Of a DNA stretch of 64,000 nucleotides, positions 16,046 through 24,236 are shown one piece after another; position 1 is the stretch's first letter; each line of letters opens with the position of its first letter. A model generated the notes under the pieces. It had not been told where the DNA came from and searched no databases. It saw only the letters and a program-made list of their open reading frames with translations. The position numbers were made by a program, and so were the translations under genes. The DNA is from Streptomyces roseoverticillatus (GTDB taxonomy: Bacteria; Actinomycetota; Actinomycetes; Streptomycetales; Streptomycetaceae), in contig NZ_JOFL01000022.1 in assembly GCF_000719265.1 (NCBI RefSeq), positions 30,865 to 94,864 on the forward strand, given 5' to 3'.

Positions 16046-17225
16046 CGGGGAAGACCGCGTCGGCGTAGGCCGCGGCGGCCGTGTCGAACGACAGCGTCGC
16101 GTGTGCGGCGGCGGCCGTGACGTCGCGCCACTTCTGCTGCAGGGGGTTGCCCTCGGCGAGGGCGCCCGCGCCCGCCGCGTGGAACAGCCGGTCCACCGCC
16201 TCCGCGCACAGCGCGGCGGCCATGGCGGCGTCCCGGCGGCACTCCGCGACCACCGCGGGCGTGGCCTCGGCCGTGTCCGCCCGGTGCGCCACCTCGGCCA
16301 GCAGCAGCCGCGCCGCCTTGATCTTCGCCGAGGACTCCGCCGCCAGGTGCCGGGCGGCGGGCGTCAGGGCCGCGGCGCGGCCGTCGGCCCGCCTGCGGCC
16401 CGCCGTGGCGGCGGTCCACAGGGTCTGCGCGGCCTCCGCCGCGCCGAGCAGCGGCGCGGCGAACTGCAGCGCCGCCACCATGGGGAACGGCACGCCGTGA
16501 CAGCGCCCGCCGCCCGGCAGCGGGCGCAGCAGCCGGTCCAGGGTGAAGGTCCGGTACTCCGGCACGAAGACGTCTTCCACGCGTACCGAGTTGCTGCCCG
16601 TGCCGCGCAGCCCGAGCGGCCGCCACGTGTCGAGCACCGTCACCTCGGCCCGCGGCACGGCGAAGATCCGGTGCTCCCGGCCGGCGGCACCCTCGGTGAA
16701 GCCCGCGAGCAGCACCCACTCGGCGTGGTCGATCCCGCTGGCGTACGACCACCGGCCGTCGAGCAGCCAGCCGCCCTCACCAAGGGTGGCCCGGCCCTGC
16801 GGCGGGATGACGGACGCGGCGATCCGCACGTCGGGACCCGCGCCCCACAGCTCCTGCCGGGCCCGCTCGGGGAGGTACGAGGCGAGGCGTCCGTGCGCCG
16901 CGAACAGTGCCGCGCACCACGCGGTGGAGGCGCAGACCGCGGCGACCGTGGCGGTCGCCGTGAGGAACTCGCCGAACGTGCCCTCGCTGCCGCCGTAGCA
17001 CCGCGGGACGAAGTGCCGGGCGAAGCCCGCGTCGCGTACGGCGTCGGCCGTCTCGCCCGGCAGGCGGCAGTGCTCTTCGGAGAGTTGGGCACCGAGACCG
17101 GCGGCCGTCAGGACGACATCGGGGACGAGGGAGGACGAGGAGGCCGGAACCGAAGAGGCCGTAGCCGAGGGGGCCGGAACCGAGGAGGCCGGAACCGAGG
17201 AGGCCGGAGCCGAGGAGCTCAGCAC
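15999..17225 (-). CDS. Acyl-CoA dehydrogenase-like flavoenzyme, coupled to afsA
   Basis: A 408-residue acyl-CoA dehydrogenase/group D monooxygenase fold. The N-terminal helical domain includes CYGGSEGTFGEFLTATATVAAVCASTAWCA. The middle beta domain has GWLLDGRWSYASGIDHAEWVLLAGF, and the C-terminal helices follow. The GTG start overlaps the afsA stop (GTGCTGA), so translation is coupled. The first 40 residues are a Ser/Ala/Pro repeat (PASSVPASSVPAPS). In the locus it could desaturate or hydroxylate the butyrolactone acyl chain, comparable in role to the Aco enzyme of avenolide synthesis. The actual substrate is unknown. Confidence 0.87.
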   Translation of the reverse strand: MLSSSAPASSVPASSVPAPSATASSVPASSSSLVPDVVLTAAGLGAQLSEEHCRLPGETADAVRDAGFARHFVPRCYGGSEGTFGEFLTATATVAAVCASTAWCAALFAAHGRLASYLPERARQELWGAGPDVRIAASVIPPQGRATLGEGGWLLDGRWSYASGIDHAEWVLLAGFTEGAAGREHRIFAVPRAEVTVLDTWRPLGLRGTGSNSVRVEDVFVPEYRTFTLDRLLRPLPGGGRCHGVPFPMVAALQFAAPLLGAAEAAQTLWTAATAGRRRADGRAAALTPAARHLAAESSAKIKAARLLLAEVAHRADTAEATPAVVAECRRDAAMAAALCAEAVDRLFHAAGAGALAEGNPLQQKWRDVTAAAAHATLSFDTAAAAYADAVFPDPDGPDFDGPDSVRA

Positions 17226-18382
17226 GAGACGGCCTCCCGGTCGGAGAAGAGCGACCAGGACGGCGCGGCGCTGACGAAGCGGGCGTCGGCCAGGGTGCGG
17301 CCGCCCTGCACGGCGGAGACCTCGAAGCCGGCGCGGGCCCGCCCCGCGTCCCGCATCGGGCCGACCACGATGTCGACGGGGCGGTCGAGCTCGCCGAAGC
17401 AGTGGAACCCGGTTTCGAGCGAGGAGAGCACGCACGGCGCCAGCCGGGCCAGCGGGCCGAACTCCCGTACGTACCCGGCGTATGCGGCCTGCTGCAGGGC
17501 CTCCAGCAGCACCATGCCCGGCACGTGGTCGGACTCGTGGTCGAAGTGGACCGGGTGACTGCGGTCCAGGCGCAGCCGCCACGTGTTCGCGGGGAGCCTC
17601 GGGTCGGCGGCCAGGAGGACGTCCCGGTCGTGGCGGCGGCCCACGGCCGCCGGACGGAGAACGAAGGAGTCGCCCATCGAGTCATCCAGCGGATCGCCCA
17701 CCGGGCCGGCCGACGGGCCGGCCGTCCCGTCCGCCGCCGGGCTGTTGCGCCGCCGCAGCACGTCGTACTTCTCCTGCGGGAGCACCGCCCAGCGGAAGTC
17801 GGCGCGGCCGCACCAACGCCCGTGTATGTAAAGGGAGACGGACAGCTGCATCGCGAAGCGCCCCGGCTTGGCGGTGGCCCGCGCGCAAGTGATGTCCATG
17901 ACCACGGGCAGCTCGGCGTCCGGGTCGTACGGCAGGCCGCCGGGCGCGAAATCGGCGCTCAGCCGGCTCAGCACGAAGTGCACGTCCTCCGTGGGCACCC
18001 GGTAGAACCGGTGCGAGAGGTAGATCGCCGCCTGGCGCATCGACTCGACCAGCAGCGTGGGGTCGCCCGCCCCGGACGGGCCCGGGTAGTACAGCAGGTG
18101 GTCGGGGGCCCAGGCCCCCGCCACGAGGAAGCGGTCACGGCCCACCCGCTGCGCGTCGGTGAGCAGGACCTGGCTGTCCGCGGCCTTGTGCACCAGACGG
18201 CGCGGGACGGTGGGTGCGAAGCTCAGGCGGCGGGTGGCGCCGAGAGCCAATTCGACGATGCCGGCGGTCACGGTGGCGGCGGCTGCGGTGCCGGCGGTTG
18301 CCCTGGCAGCGGTGGCAGCGGCGACGCCCGCCGGACGCGGCGCGGCGGTGGAATCAGGAACGGGAACGGCTTTGACGTGCAC
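17219..18382 (-). CDS. afsA: AfsA-family gamma-butyrolactone synthase
   Basis: A 387-residue protein with two AfsA hot-dog repeats. The first has VHKAADSQVLLTDAQRV and DPTLLVESMRQAAIYLSHRFYRVP. The second has HPVHFDHESDHVPGMVLLEALQQAAYAG. AfsA enzymes condense a beta-ketoacyl thioester with dihydroxyacetone phosphate, the first step to A-factor-type signals. GTG at 18382 follows AAGGGGGAG by 7 bases. The first 45 residues are an Ala-rich low-complexity stretch. It is divergent from an ArpA-like receptor gene, with an ARE palindrome 110 bp upstream, so it is probably repressed by that receptor. Confidence 0.95.
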   Translation of the reverse strand: MHVKAVPVPDSTAAPRPAGVAAATAARATAGTAAAATVTAGIVELALGATRRLSFAPTVPRRLVHKAADSQVLLTDAQRVGRDRFLVAGAWAPDHLLYYPGPSGAGDPTLLVESMRQAAIYLSHRFYRVPTEDVHFVLSRLSADFAPGGLPYDPDAELPVVMDITCARATAKPGRFAMQLSVSLYIHGRWCGRADFRWAVLPQEKYDVLRRRNSPAADGTAGPSAGPVGDPLDDSMGDSFVLRPAAVGRRHDRDVLLAADPRLPANTWRLRLDRSHPVHFDHESDHVPGMVLLEALQQAAYAGYVREFGPLARLAPCVLSSLETGFHCFGELDRPVDIVVGPMRDAGRARAGFEVSAVQGGRTLADARFVSAAPSWSLFSDREAVSC

Positions 18383-18492
18383 GATTGAACTCCCCCTTGA
18401 ACGGAGCGCCCGGCGCGAGTGAGGCGGCCACGGCATTCCAGGTGTACAGAAGTACAGACGCTCAGTGCTCGATCAGTGCTTGATGAACGAAA

Positions 18493-18516
18493 AATATACC
18501 TGCGGGAAGGTATATT
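18493..18516. promoter_or_regulatory. ARE operator between afsA and receptor gene
   Basis: A perfect inverted repeat AATATACCT-gcggga-AGGTATATT matches the autoregulatory element bound by ArpA/ScbR-type receptors. It lies in the 213-bp gap between divergent afsA (111 bp away) and the first TetR gene (79 bp away), so it can control both. Confidence 0.88.
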
Positions 18517-18595
18517 GCAAGGAAGAGGCTCGGGGCTTGATGCTTTCCCCACCCCGGACCCTCCCGCTCCGCAGCCTCACCGAAGGAGAAGAAGT

Positions 18596-19222
18596 GTGAC
18601 GACCAAGCAGCGCAAGGCATCCGTCCGCGCCACGGCCGAACTCAAGCAGGACCGGGCCGTCCGCACGCGGGCACAGACCCTGCACGTGGCGGCCCAGCTC
18701 TTCGCCCAGCAGGGCTTCCGCGCCACGTCCATGCAGCACATCGCCGACCGGCTGGGCATGACCAAGGGCGCGGTCTACTTCCACTTCCCCACGAAGGAGA
18801 CCCTCGCCGTCGCCATCGTCGAGGAGCACTACGGGCGCTGGCCCAAGGTGGTGAAGGAGGTGCAGGCGGAGGGACTGAGCCCCGTGGAGTCCGCGGAGGA
18901 GATCCTCAAGCGCGCCGCGGTGGCGTTCCGCGACGACCCCGTGATGCAGGCGGGCGCCCGGCTCCAGCTCGAACGCCCGCACATCGACGCTGAGTTGCCG
19001 ACCCCGTACGTGGACTGGACGCAGCTGCTGCAGTCGCTCCTGGTGACGGCTAAGTACAGCGGGGAGCTGCGGGAGGGCGTCGACCCGGAGGCGGCGGCGC
19101 GGACGCTGGTGTCGTCGTTCTTCGGCGTGCAGCACATCTCCGACGTGCTCTCGCACCGCAAGGACATCGCGGAGCGCTGGGAAGAGACCCGGAAGCTGCT
19201 GTTCTACTCCCTGCGGGCGTGA
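18596..19222 (+). CDS. Gamma-butyrolactone receptor, TetR family (ArpA/ScbR-like)
   Basis: A 208-residue repressor. The N-terminal HTH is RATSMQHIADRLGMTKGAVYFHFPTKETLA. The ligand domain has the family pattern VQHISDVLSHRKDIAERWEE and a Trp in DWTQLLQSLLVTAKYSG at the place of the conserved ligand-pocket Trp. Receptors of this type leave their operator when bound by butyrolactone. GTG at 18596 follows GAAGGAG; the upstream extension contains the ARE and is not coding. The adjacent perfect palindrome indicates autoregulation. Confidence 0.93.
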   Translation: MTTKQRKASVRATAELKQDRAVRTRAQTLHVAAQLFAQQGFRATSMQHIADRLGMTKGAVYFHFPTKETLAVAIVEEHYGRWPKVVKEVQAEGLSPVESAEEILKRAAVAFRDDPVMQAGARLQLERPHIDAELPTPYVDWTQLLQSLLVTAKYSGELREGVDPEAAARTLVSSFFGVQHISDVLSHRKDIAERWEETRKLLFYSLRA

Positions 19223-19365
19223 CCCGCGGGGCACAACAGCGCGGCACACGAGGGGAGTCGACCATTTTGGTGGGCTCCCCCTTCGGCGTCGGCCGGGCTT
19301 CGCCCGATGCCGGCCGGGTTTCCCCCGATGCCGGCCTGCCTGCCCTTCGACGCCGGAGCAGGCTA

Positions 19366-19391
19366 AAACATTCCTCCCAGGGGGTATGTTT
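19366..19391. promoter_or_regulatory. ARE-like operator upstream of second TetR gene
   Basis: AAACATTCCT-cccagg-GGGTATGTTT is a near-palindrome of ARE type (CATwCCy / rGGTATG) located 47 bp before the second receptor start. Its left half is identical to the site at 20232. Confidence 0.75.
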
Positions 19392-19437
19392 CCCCCACAC
19401 CGCCGGGGGACCGCACACCAACACTACGGAGGAACCG

Positions 19438-20055
19438 GTGATCCAGGAACGCGCCCGACGCACCAGGGAGCAGGTGCTCAATGCCGCCGCCGAGGAGTTC
19501 ACCCTGCGCGGGTACGCCAACACCGCCCTGCAGACCGTGGCGACCCGCATCGGGATGACGAAGGGCGCCCTCTACGCACACTTCCCGTCCAAGGAACACC
19601 TGGCGAACGCCCTGCTCCAGCACTTCGCCGACGTCTGGGACGAACTGCGGGCCACTTGGGGCGACATGGCGGATCCGGCGCCCGCCGGCCTGCTCGCCGC
19701 CGCCCTGGGGCTGGCCCGCCGGCTGGAGTCGGACGTGCGCATGCGGGCGGCGCTGCGGCTGTTCGCCGACGCCGGCCTGACCACGGACCGGGGGGCGCGG
19801 GCCCTCACGGAGATACGGGACTGCCTGGCCGCCCTCGCGCACCGCGGCCAGGAGGAGGGCACGCTCCTCCCCTCATACACCCCCGACCGCATCGTCCGGC
19901 TGCTGCTCGCGGTCGCCTGGGGAGCGCCCTTCGCACCCGGCGCACCGCCCCTCGACGACCGCCTGACGGCCCTGGAGGAGGACTGGGCGATGCTCCTCGA
20001 CCTGCTCAGCCCGCACCCCCAACCCGCCCTGTCCGTACGGCCGGACGCTCGCTGA
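19438..20055 (+). CDS. Second butyrolactone-receptor-like TetR regulator
   Basis: A 205-residue TetR protein with HTH ANTALQTVATRIGMTKGALYAHFPSKEHLANALLQ, close to the receptor family. Its ligand domain diverges: the conserved Trp region and the ISDVLSHR-like motif are absent. It therefore resembles pseudo-receptors such as ScbR2, which sense antibiotics rather than butyrolactones. GTG at 19438 has an ideal ACGGAGGA site. An ARE-like operator lies just upstream, so the first receptor or the protein itself may control it. Confidence 0.88.
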   Translation: MIQERARRTREQVLNAAAEEFTLRGYANTALQTVATRIGMTKGALYAHFPSKEHLANALLQHFADVWDELRATWGDMADPAPAGLLAAALGLARRLESDVRMRAALRLFADAGLTTDRGARALTEIRDCLAALAHRGQEEGTLLPSYTPDRIVRLLLAVAWGAPFAPGAPPLDDRLTALEEDWAMLLDLLSPHPQPALSVRPDAR

Positions 20056-20230
20056 CTAGGCATGACGTCTCGTCAGCGGCGCTTTCGGCAGGCTCCGGAA
20101 ATCAGGGGTTGCGCTCGCCGCGGCACCTGTGTCACGCTTCTTCGCGAGCCACTGTGTCTTCTGGACCCCGACGCCGATTGCGTCCTTCGCTCAATTTCCT
20201 CGACTCTCCCTATGGGATCTCCACAAGCAA

Positions 20231-20257
20231 AAAACATTCCTTCGGGAGGGTATTTAA
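20231..20257. promoter_or_regulatory. Third ARE-like operator
   Basis: AAAACATTCCTTCGGGAGGG then TATTTAA: the left half AAACATTCCT is identical to the site at 19366, and the right half AGGGTAT matches the ARE consensus. It is 27-53 bp upstream of the next gene, placing that gene and its partner in the receptor regulon. Confidence 0.65.
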
Positions 20258-20283
20258 CAGTGGATGAACAGGAGATGGGACTG

Positions 20284-20967
20284 GTGACCACCCCGATACA
20301 GGCCGACCCCCTCTGCGCTTCGCCCCGGTGCCGTCGCAGCGAAGCGGCCCCCGCCCGCCGCGACTCCCGCCCGCACTCCCGGCCCGCCGGGGCTGGCGCC
20401 GGACTCTGCCGTCCCTGCACGGAGCGGCTGGCCGGCCAACTCGCCGAGATCCCCGGCCTCTTCGCCGAGAGCGAGCACGAGCTGGCCGGCGAGGGCCGGA
20501 CCTGGATGTCACCGCGCGTCTCCGGAAGCCGCAAGCGCCGCCTGCCGATCGACCCCCGCACCGCGGACGTCCGCGAGAGCGCCCTCGGCACGCTCGCGGA
20601 GTGGGCCGGCCTCGTCGCCGACGAGCGGCGGCTGACCGCGCTCCCCCCGCGCACCGTCCCGGCGCTCGCATCGTTCCTCGGCGCGCACCTCGGCTGGCTG
20701 GCCGGGCACCCGGCCGCCGGCGCTGCCGCCGACGAGATCATGCAGCTCACCGGCAGCCTGCGCCGTGTGATCGACCCCGACCCCGTGGAGCCGACCCCGG
20801 TCGGCGACTGCCCCGAGCCCGGCTGCCACGGCACGGTCTCCATCTCCTCCATCGGCAGCGCAGCGGCGCTGCGCGGACTGGTCTGCGACGCGGGCCACTC
20901 GCTTCCCCCCAGCATGTGGCTCCGCCTCGCGGACCCCCGGTTCAAGAAGGAGGTGGCGGCGGCATGA
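20284..20967 (+). CDS. Hypothetical protein with zinc-ribbon-like Cys pairs
   Basis: A 227-residue protein of a type common in Streptomyces next to small HTH genes. The N-terminal Cys pattern is C-x4-C then C-x2-C (LCASPRC, LCRPC). The middle is helical with AEIPGLFAESEHEL and LGTLAEWAGLVADERRL. A second Cys set near the end is CPEPGCHG and VCDAGH. Start is uncertain: GTG at 20284 (AGGAG 9 bases upstream) is chosen; GTG at 20260, right after the ARE-like site, is also possible. Stop overlaps the next ATG. Function unknown; a DNA- or RNA-binding partner role is likely. Confidence 0.78.
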   Translation: MTTPIQADPLCASPRCRRSEAAPARRDSRPHSRPAGAGAGLCRPCTERLAGQLAEIPGLFAESEHELAGEGRTWMSPRVSGSRKRRLPIDPRTADVRESALGTLAEWAGLVADERRLTALPPRTVPALASFLGAHLGWLAGHPAAGAAADEIMQLTGSLRRVIDPDPVEPTPVGDCPEPGCHGTVSISSIGSAAALRGLVCDAGHSLPPSMWLRLADPRFKKEVAAA

Positions 20968-21161
20968 CCCCCGCCCAGCGCGCACGCCGCGTCCCCACCA
21001 ACGTCGCCGCCCTCGCCTTCGGCGTCACCGAGGGCACCATCCGCCAGTGGGCCCACCGCGGTCGCATCACCCGCTACGGGACCGCCCGGCGCGCCTCCTA
21101 CGACCTCGACGAACTCGCCGCGGTGGTCCAGGGATCGCGCCACTCCGACCGGTCCGGCTGA
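20964..21161 (+). CDS. Small MerR/excisionase-type HTH protein
   Basis: A 65-residue DNA-binding protein: VPTNVAALAFGVTEGTIRQWAHRGRITRYG forms the helix-turn-helix and YDLDELAAVV the wing strand. The ATG overlaps the stop of the preceding gene, so the two products are made together. The ARE-like site upstream of the pair suggests that it is an output regulator of the butyrolactone system. A target cannot be named from sequence. Confidence 0.82.
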   Translation: MTPAQRARRVPTNVAALAFGVTEGTIRQWAHRGRITRYGTARRASYDLDELAAVVQGSRHSDRSG

Positions 21162-21185
21162 CCCCCGGCCGGACCCCGCGGCCGG

Positions 21186-21226
21186 GGCCCCGGCGCCGCA
21201 CCCCCGTCGGCACCGGGGCCCCGAGT
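21186..21226. terminator. GC-rich hairpin after HTH gene
   Basis: GGGGCCCCGGCGCC pairs with GGCACCGGGGCCCC with one mismatch across an 11-base loop. CCCTTTAACTC follows. It probably ends the two-gene transcript. Confidence 0.55.
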
Positions 21227-21328
21227 CCCCTTTAACTCACCACCCCCCGCCCGTATTTCACCGGCGGCACCCACCTCCCTTCATCACGCACCCCTCACCA
21301 AGATCCTTAATCCGGAACGGAGAAGCAC

Positions 21329-22321
21329 GTGCTGGAACACCGCAAGCTCGGTCGTCAGGGCCTCGAGGTCGCCGGGATCGGCCTCGGCTGCATGGGCATG
21401 AGCCAGTGGTACGGCGCCACCGACGACACCGAGTCGGTGGCCACGATCCACCGGGCCCTGGAGCTCGGCGTCACCATGCTCGACACCGCCGAGGCGTACG
21501 GCCCGTACGACAACGAGGAGCTGCTCGGCAAGGCGCTCCGGGGCAAGCGCGACCAGGTGGTCATCGCCACCAAGTTCGGCTTCCCGATGAAGCTGAAGGA
21601 CGGCTCGACCGCCAAGGTCAACAGCCGCCCCGCGCACATCCGGGAGGTCGTGGAGGCCTCGCTCAGCCGGCTGCGCACGGACCACATCGACGTGCTCTAC
21701 CAGCACCGCGTCGACCCCGACGTGCCGATCGAGGACGTCGTCGGCACCATGGCCGAGCTGGTGGAGCAGGGCAAGGTCCGCTACCTGGGCCTGTGCGAGG
21801 CCGGCGAGAACACCATCCGCCGCGCCCACGCCGTGCACCCCCTGTCCGTCGTGCAGAGCGAGTACTCGGTGTGGGAGCGCAACCTGGAGGACGGCGTGCT
21901 GCCCGCCCTCCGCGAGCTGGGCATCGGCCTCGTCGGCTTCTGCCCCCTCGGGCGCGGCTTCCTCACCGGCGCCGTCGACCGCGCCGAGAACTACCCCGAG
22001 GACGACTTCCGCAGCCACGACCCCCGCCTCCAGGGCGAGAACTACGACCACAACATGGCGATCGCCGCGAAGATCAAGGACATCGCGGGCCGCGAGGGCC
22101 TCACCCCCGCCCAGCTCGCCATCGCCTGGGTGCTGCACCAGGGCGACGACATCGTGCCCATCCCCGGCACCAAGCGCCGCACCTACCTGGAGCAGAACCT
22201 GGCCGCGGCCGACGTGACGCTCGGCGCCGAACTGCTCGCCGAGATCGCGGACACCGTCGCCTCCGCGCAGGTCGCCGGCCCCCGCTACAACGAGAAGATG
22301 ATGGCCTTCATCGACCGCTGA
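21329..22321 (+). CDS. Aldo/keto reductase
   Basis: A 330-residue AKR of the AKR13-like group. The catalytic tetrad is visible as DTAEAYG (Asp, Tyr), ATKFGF (Lys) and YQHRVD (His). NADP binding is in PIPGTKRRTYLEQNL. It reduces aldehydes or ketones with NADPH. GTG at 21329 follows GGAACGGAG. A 13-bp hairpin separates it from the next gene, so it may be a transcript of its own. Its place at the head of the cluster suggests a tailoring reduction, but stand-alone housekeeping use is possible. Confidence 0.92.
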   Translation: MLEHRKLGRQGLEVAGIGLGCMGMSQWYGATDDTESVATIHRALELGVTMLDTAEAYGPYDNEELLGKALRGKRDQVVIATKFGFPMKLKDGSTAKVNSRPAHIREVVEASLSRLRTDHIDVLYQHRVDPDVPIEDVVGTMAELVEQGKVRYLGLCEAGENTIRRAHAVHPLSVVQSEYSVWERNLEDGVLPALRELGIGLVGFCPLGRGFLTGAVDRAENYPEDDFRSHDPRLQGENYDHNMAIAAKIKDIAGREGLTPAQLAIAWVLHQGDDIVPIPGTKRRTYLEQNLAAADVTLGAELLAEIADTVASAQVAGPRYNEKMMAFIDR

Positions 22322-22389
22322 CAGCGATCGACGACACCGCCCCGGCCGTCACTCCCCCCCGGACGGCCCCGGCGGCGAACCCCCGACCC

Positions 22390-22422
22390 GAGCACCGGCG
22401 GACTCCCCCTCCGCCGGTGCTC
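22390..22422. terminator. Hairpin between AKR and GH3 genes
   Basis: A perfect 13-bp stem (GAGCACCGGCGGA / TCCGCCGGTGCTC) with a 7-base loop, followed by GCCGTTTCCC. It probably separates the AKR transcript from the GH3 operon. Confidence 0.7.
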
Positions 22423-22522
22423 GCCGTTTCCCCGCCTCCCCGTACGCACGTGCTCCATCCCGCTCCACCTCTCTCACTCCCTCACTCCCTCACCCAGCCG
22501 ACCCATGCGGAGAGAAGCAGAC

Positions 22523-24220
22523 ATGCCCAAGACGGATTCCAAGACGGACTCCACGACGGAATGGCAGAAGCACTGGAAGGCGCGCCGGGGCCGCTTCATC
22601 GAGGAGTGCCGCCAGGCCCACGAGCGCCTCATGGCCGACCTGAAGTGCCCCACGACCGCGCAGGACCGCGTCCTCGCCGACATCATCGGCGTCAGCGCGG
22701 CCTCCCTGCACTGGAAGGAGCGCAACTACGACGTCCTCGCCTCGGACAAGGCGTCGTTCCGCAAGGTCCTGCCGATCATGCGGTACGACGACTTCGCCGA
22801 GGTCATCGAGCGGGAGACGCGCACCAAGGGCGGCACCCTCACGTGCAGCCCCGTGCTGCGCTGGCTCAAGACCAGCGGCACGACCGGAACCCCCAAGCGC
22901 GTCCCGTACACGCTGCACTGGCTGCTGACCTACCGCATCCCGGCGATGATGGCGATGTGGGGCACCTACCTGGAGCACCACCCCGAGCTGCTCGCCCACC
23001 CTTACGCGACGCTCGACACCCAGACCGTCCGCGAGGACGTCAGCGACTTCGTGCACGGCGTCGAGCACCAGGCCATCAGCAACCGGCACCCGCAGATCAA
23101 CACCCGGGACTGGAACCCGCCGTGGTACGAGGCCCCGTGGTTCGGCCCGGCCACGCCGACCTCCCACGAGGGCCGGATGTACCACCGCATCCGCCACCTC
23201 CTGGGCAAGAACCTGCACTACATCTCGTCGATCAACCCCAGCACGCTCATCTCGCTGCGCGACCTCATCGAGGCGCACGGCAAGAGCCTGGTGCGAGACC
23301 TGCGCGAGGGCACGGTCGAGGGCGAGCCGTGGGGCGAGCCCGATCCGGCCGCCGCGGACCACCTGGCGGCGGTGCTCCGGAAGCCGGGCTTCAGCCTGAA
23401 GGACGTCTGGCCCTCGCTCACGCTCTACAGCTGCTGGCTGTCGGCCTCCGCCGGGCTCTACCAGAGCAAGCTCGACGCGGTCTTCCCCGGCGTCGCCAAG
23501 CTGCCGTTCATGAGCTGCGGCACCGAGGGCGTCACCACCATCCCGGTGGACGACACCCCGCACAGCCAGCCGCTGGCGATCAGCCAGGCGTTCTACGAGT
23601 TCGTCCCGGCCGAGGTGCCGCTGGGCGAGCTCGTGGAGCGCGGTGAGCACGTCGAGACGCTGCTGTTCGACGAGGTCGAGGCCGGCCGGGACTACCACCT
23701 GATCATGTCGCAGGGCAACGGCCTCTACCGGCTGTGGACCGGCGACATCTACCACGTCGACCGCATCGAGGGCGGCACGGGCGGCGTGCCGTGGATCCAC
23801 TTCGTGCGGCGCGACGGCGTCTTCCACTCCTTCACCGGAGAGAAGATCACCGAGGCCCAGGTGACGCAGGCCATCGAGCAGGGCGTCGCGGAACAAGGGC
23901 TCGACATGGGCCTCTACATGTGCGGTCCCAAGTGGGGCGAGCCGCCGCACTACGTCGCCCTGGTCGAGAGCCACGGCAGCGACCGGGCCATCGACGCCGA
24001 GCTGTCCGGGCGCATCGACGAGGCCCTCAAGACCATCAACATCGAGTACGCGTCCAAGCGCGACAGCGGACGGCTGCGGCCCATCGAGGTCGTCACCGTG
24101 CCGCACGACGCGATCAACGCGTACGTCGAGGGACGCCGCGCCGCCGGCAACGCGACCCAGTACAAGTACAAGCCCTTTCAGCAGGACATCGACTTCGTGG
24201 CCGACATCGTCGGCGACTGA
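22523..24220 (+). CDS. GH3-family acyl-adenylate amide synthetase
   Basis: A 565-residue member of the GH3 branch of the adenylating enzymes, best known in plants for joining amino acids to jasmonate or auxin. The ATP loop is LKTSGTTGTPKRVPYT (about 116-130). A second motif is SCGTEGVTTIPVDD, and the GH3 Tyr-Arg/Gly-Asp element is LYRLWTGDIYHVDR. No carrier-protein domain is present, so a free acid is probably activated and given to an amine. ATG at 22523 has GGAGAGAAG before it; an ATG at 22505 is less likely. First gene of a run extending to 30435. Substrate unknown. Confidence 0.88.
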   Translation: MPKTDSKTDSTTEWQKHWKARRGRFIEECRQAHERLMADLKCPTTAQDRVLADIIGVSAASLHWKERNYDVLASDKASFRKVLPIMRYDDFAEVIERETRTKGGTLTCSPVLRWLKTSGTTGTPKRVPYTLHWLLTYRIPAMMAMWGTYLEHHPELLAHPYATLDTQTVREDVSDFVHGVEHQAISNRHPQINTRDWNPPWYEAPWFGPATPTSHEGRMYHRIRHLLGKNLHYISSINPSTLISLRDLIEAHGKSLVRDLREGTVEGEPWGEPDPAAADHLAAVLRKPGFSLKDVWPSLTLYSCWLSASAGLYQSKLDAVFPGVAKLPFMSCGTEGVTTIPVDDTPHSQPLAISQAFYEFVPAEVPLGELVERGEHVETLLFDEVEAGRDYHLIMSQGNGLYRLWTGDIYHVDRIEGGTGGVPWIHFVRRDGVFHSFTGEKITEAQVTQAIEQGVAEQGLDMGLYMCGPKWGEPPHYVALVESHGSDRAIDAELSGRIDEALKTINIEYASKRDSGRLRPIEVVTVPHDAINAYVEGRRAAGNATQYKYKPFQQDIDFVADIVGD

Positions 24221-24236
24221 CCCGGAAGGCACCGCC

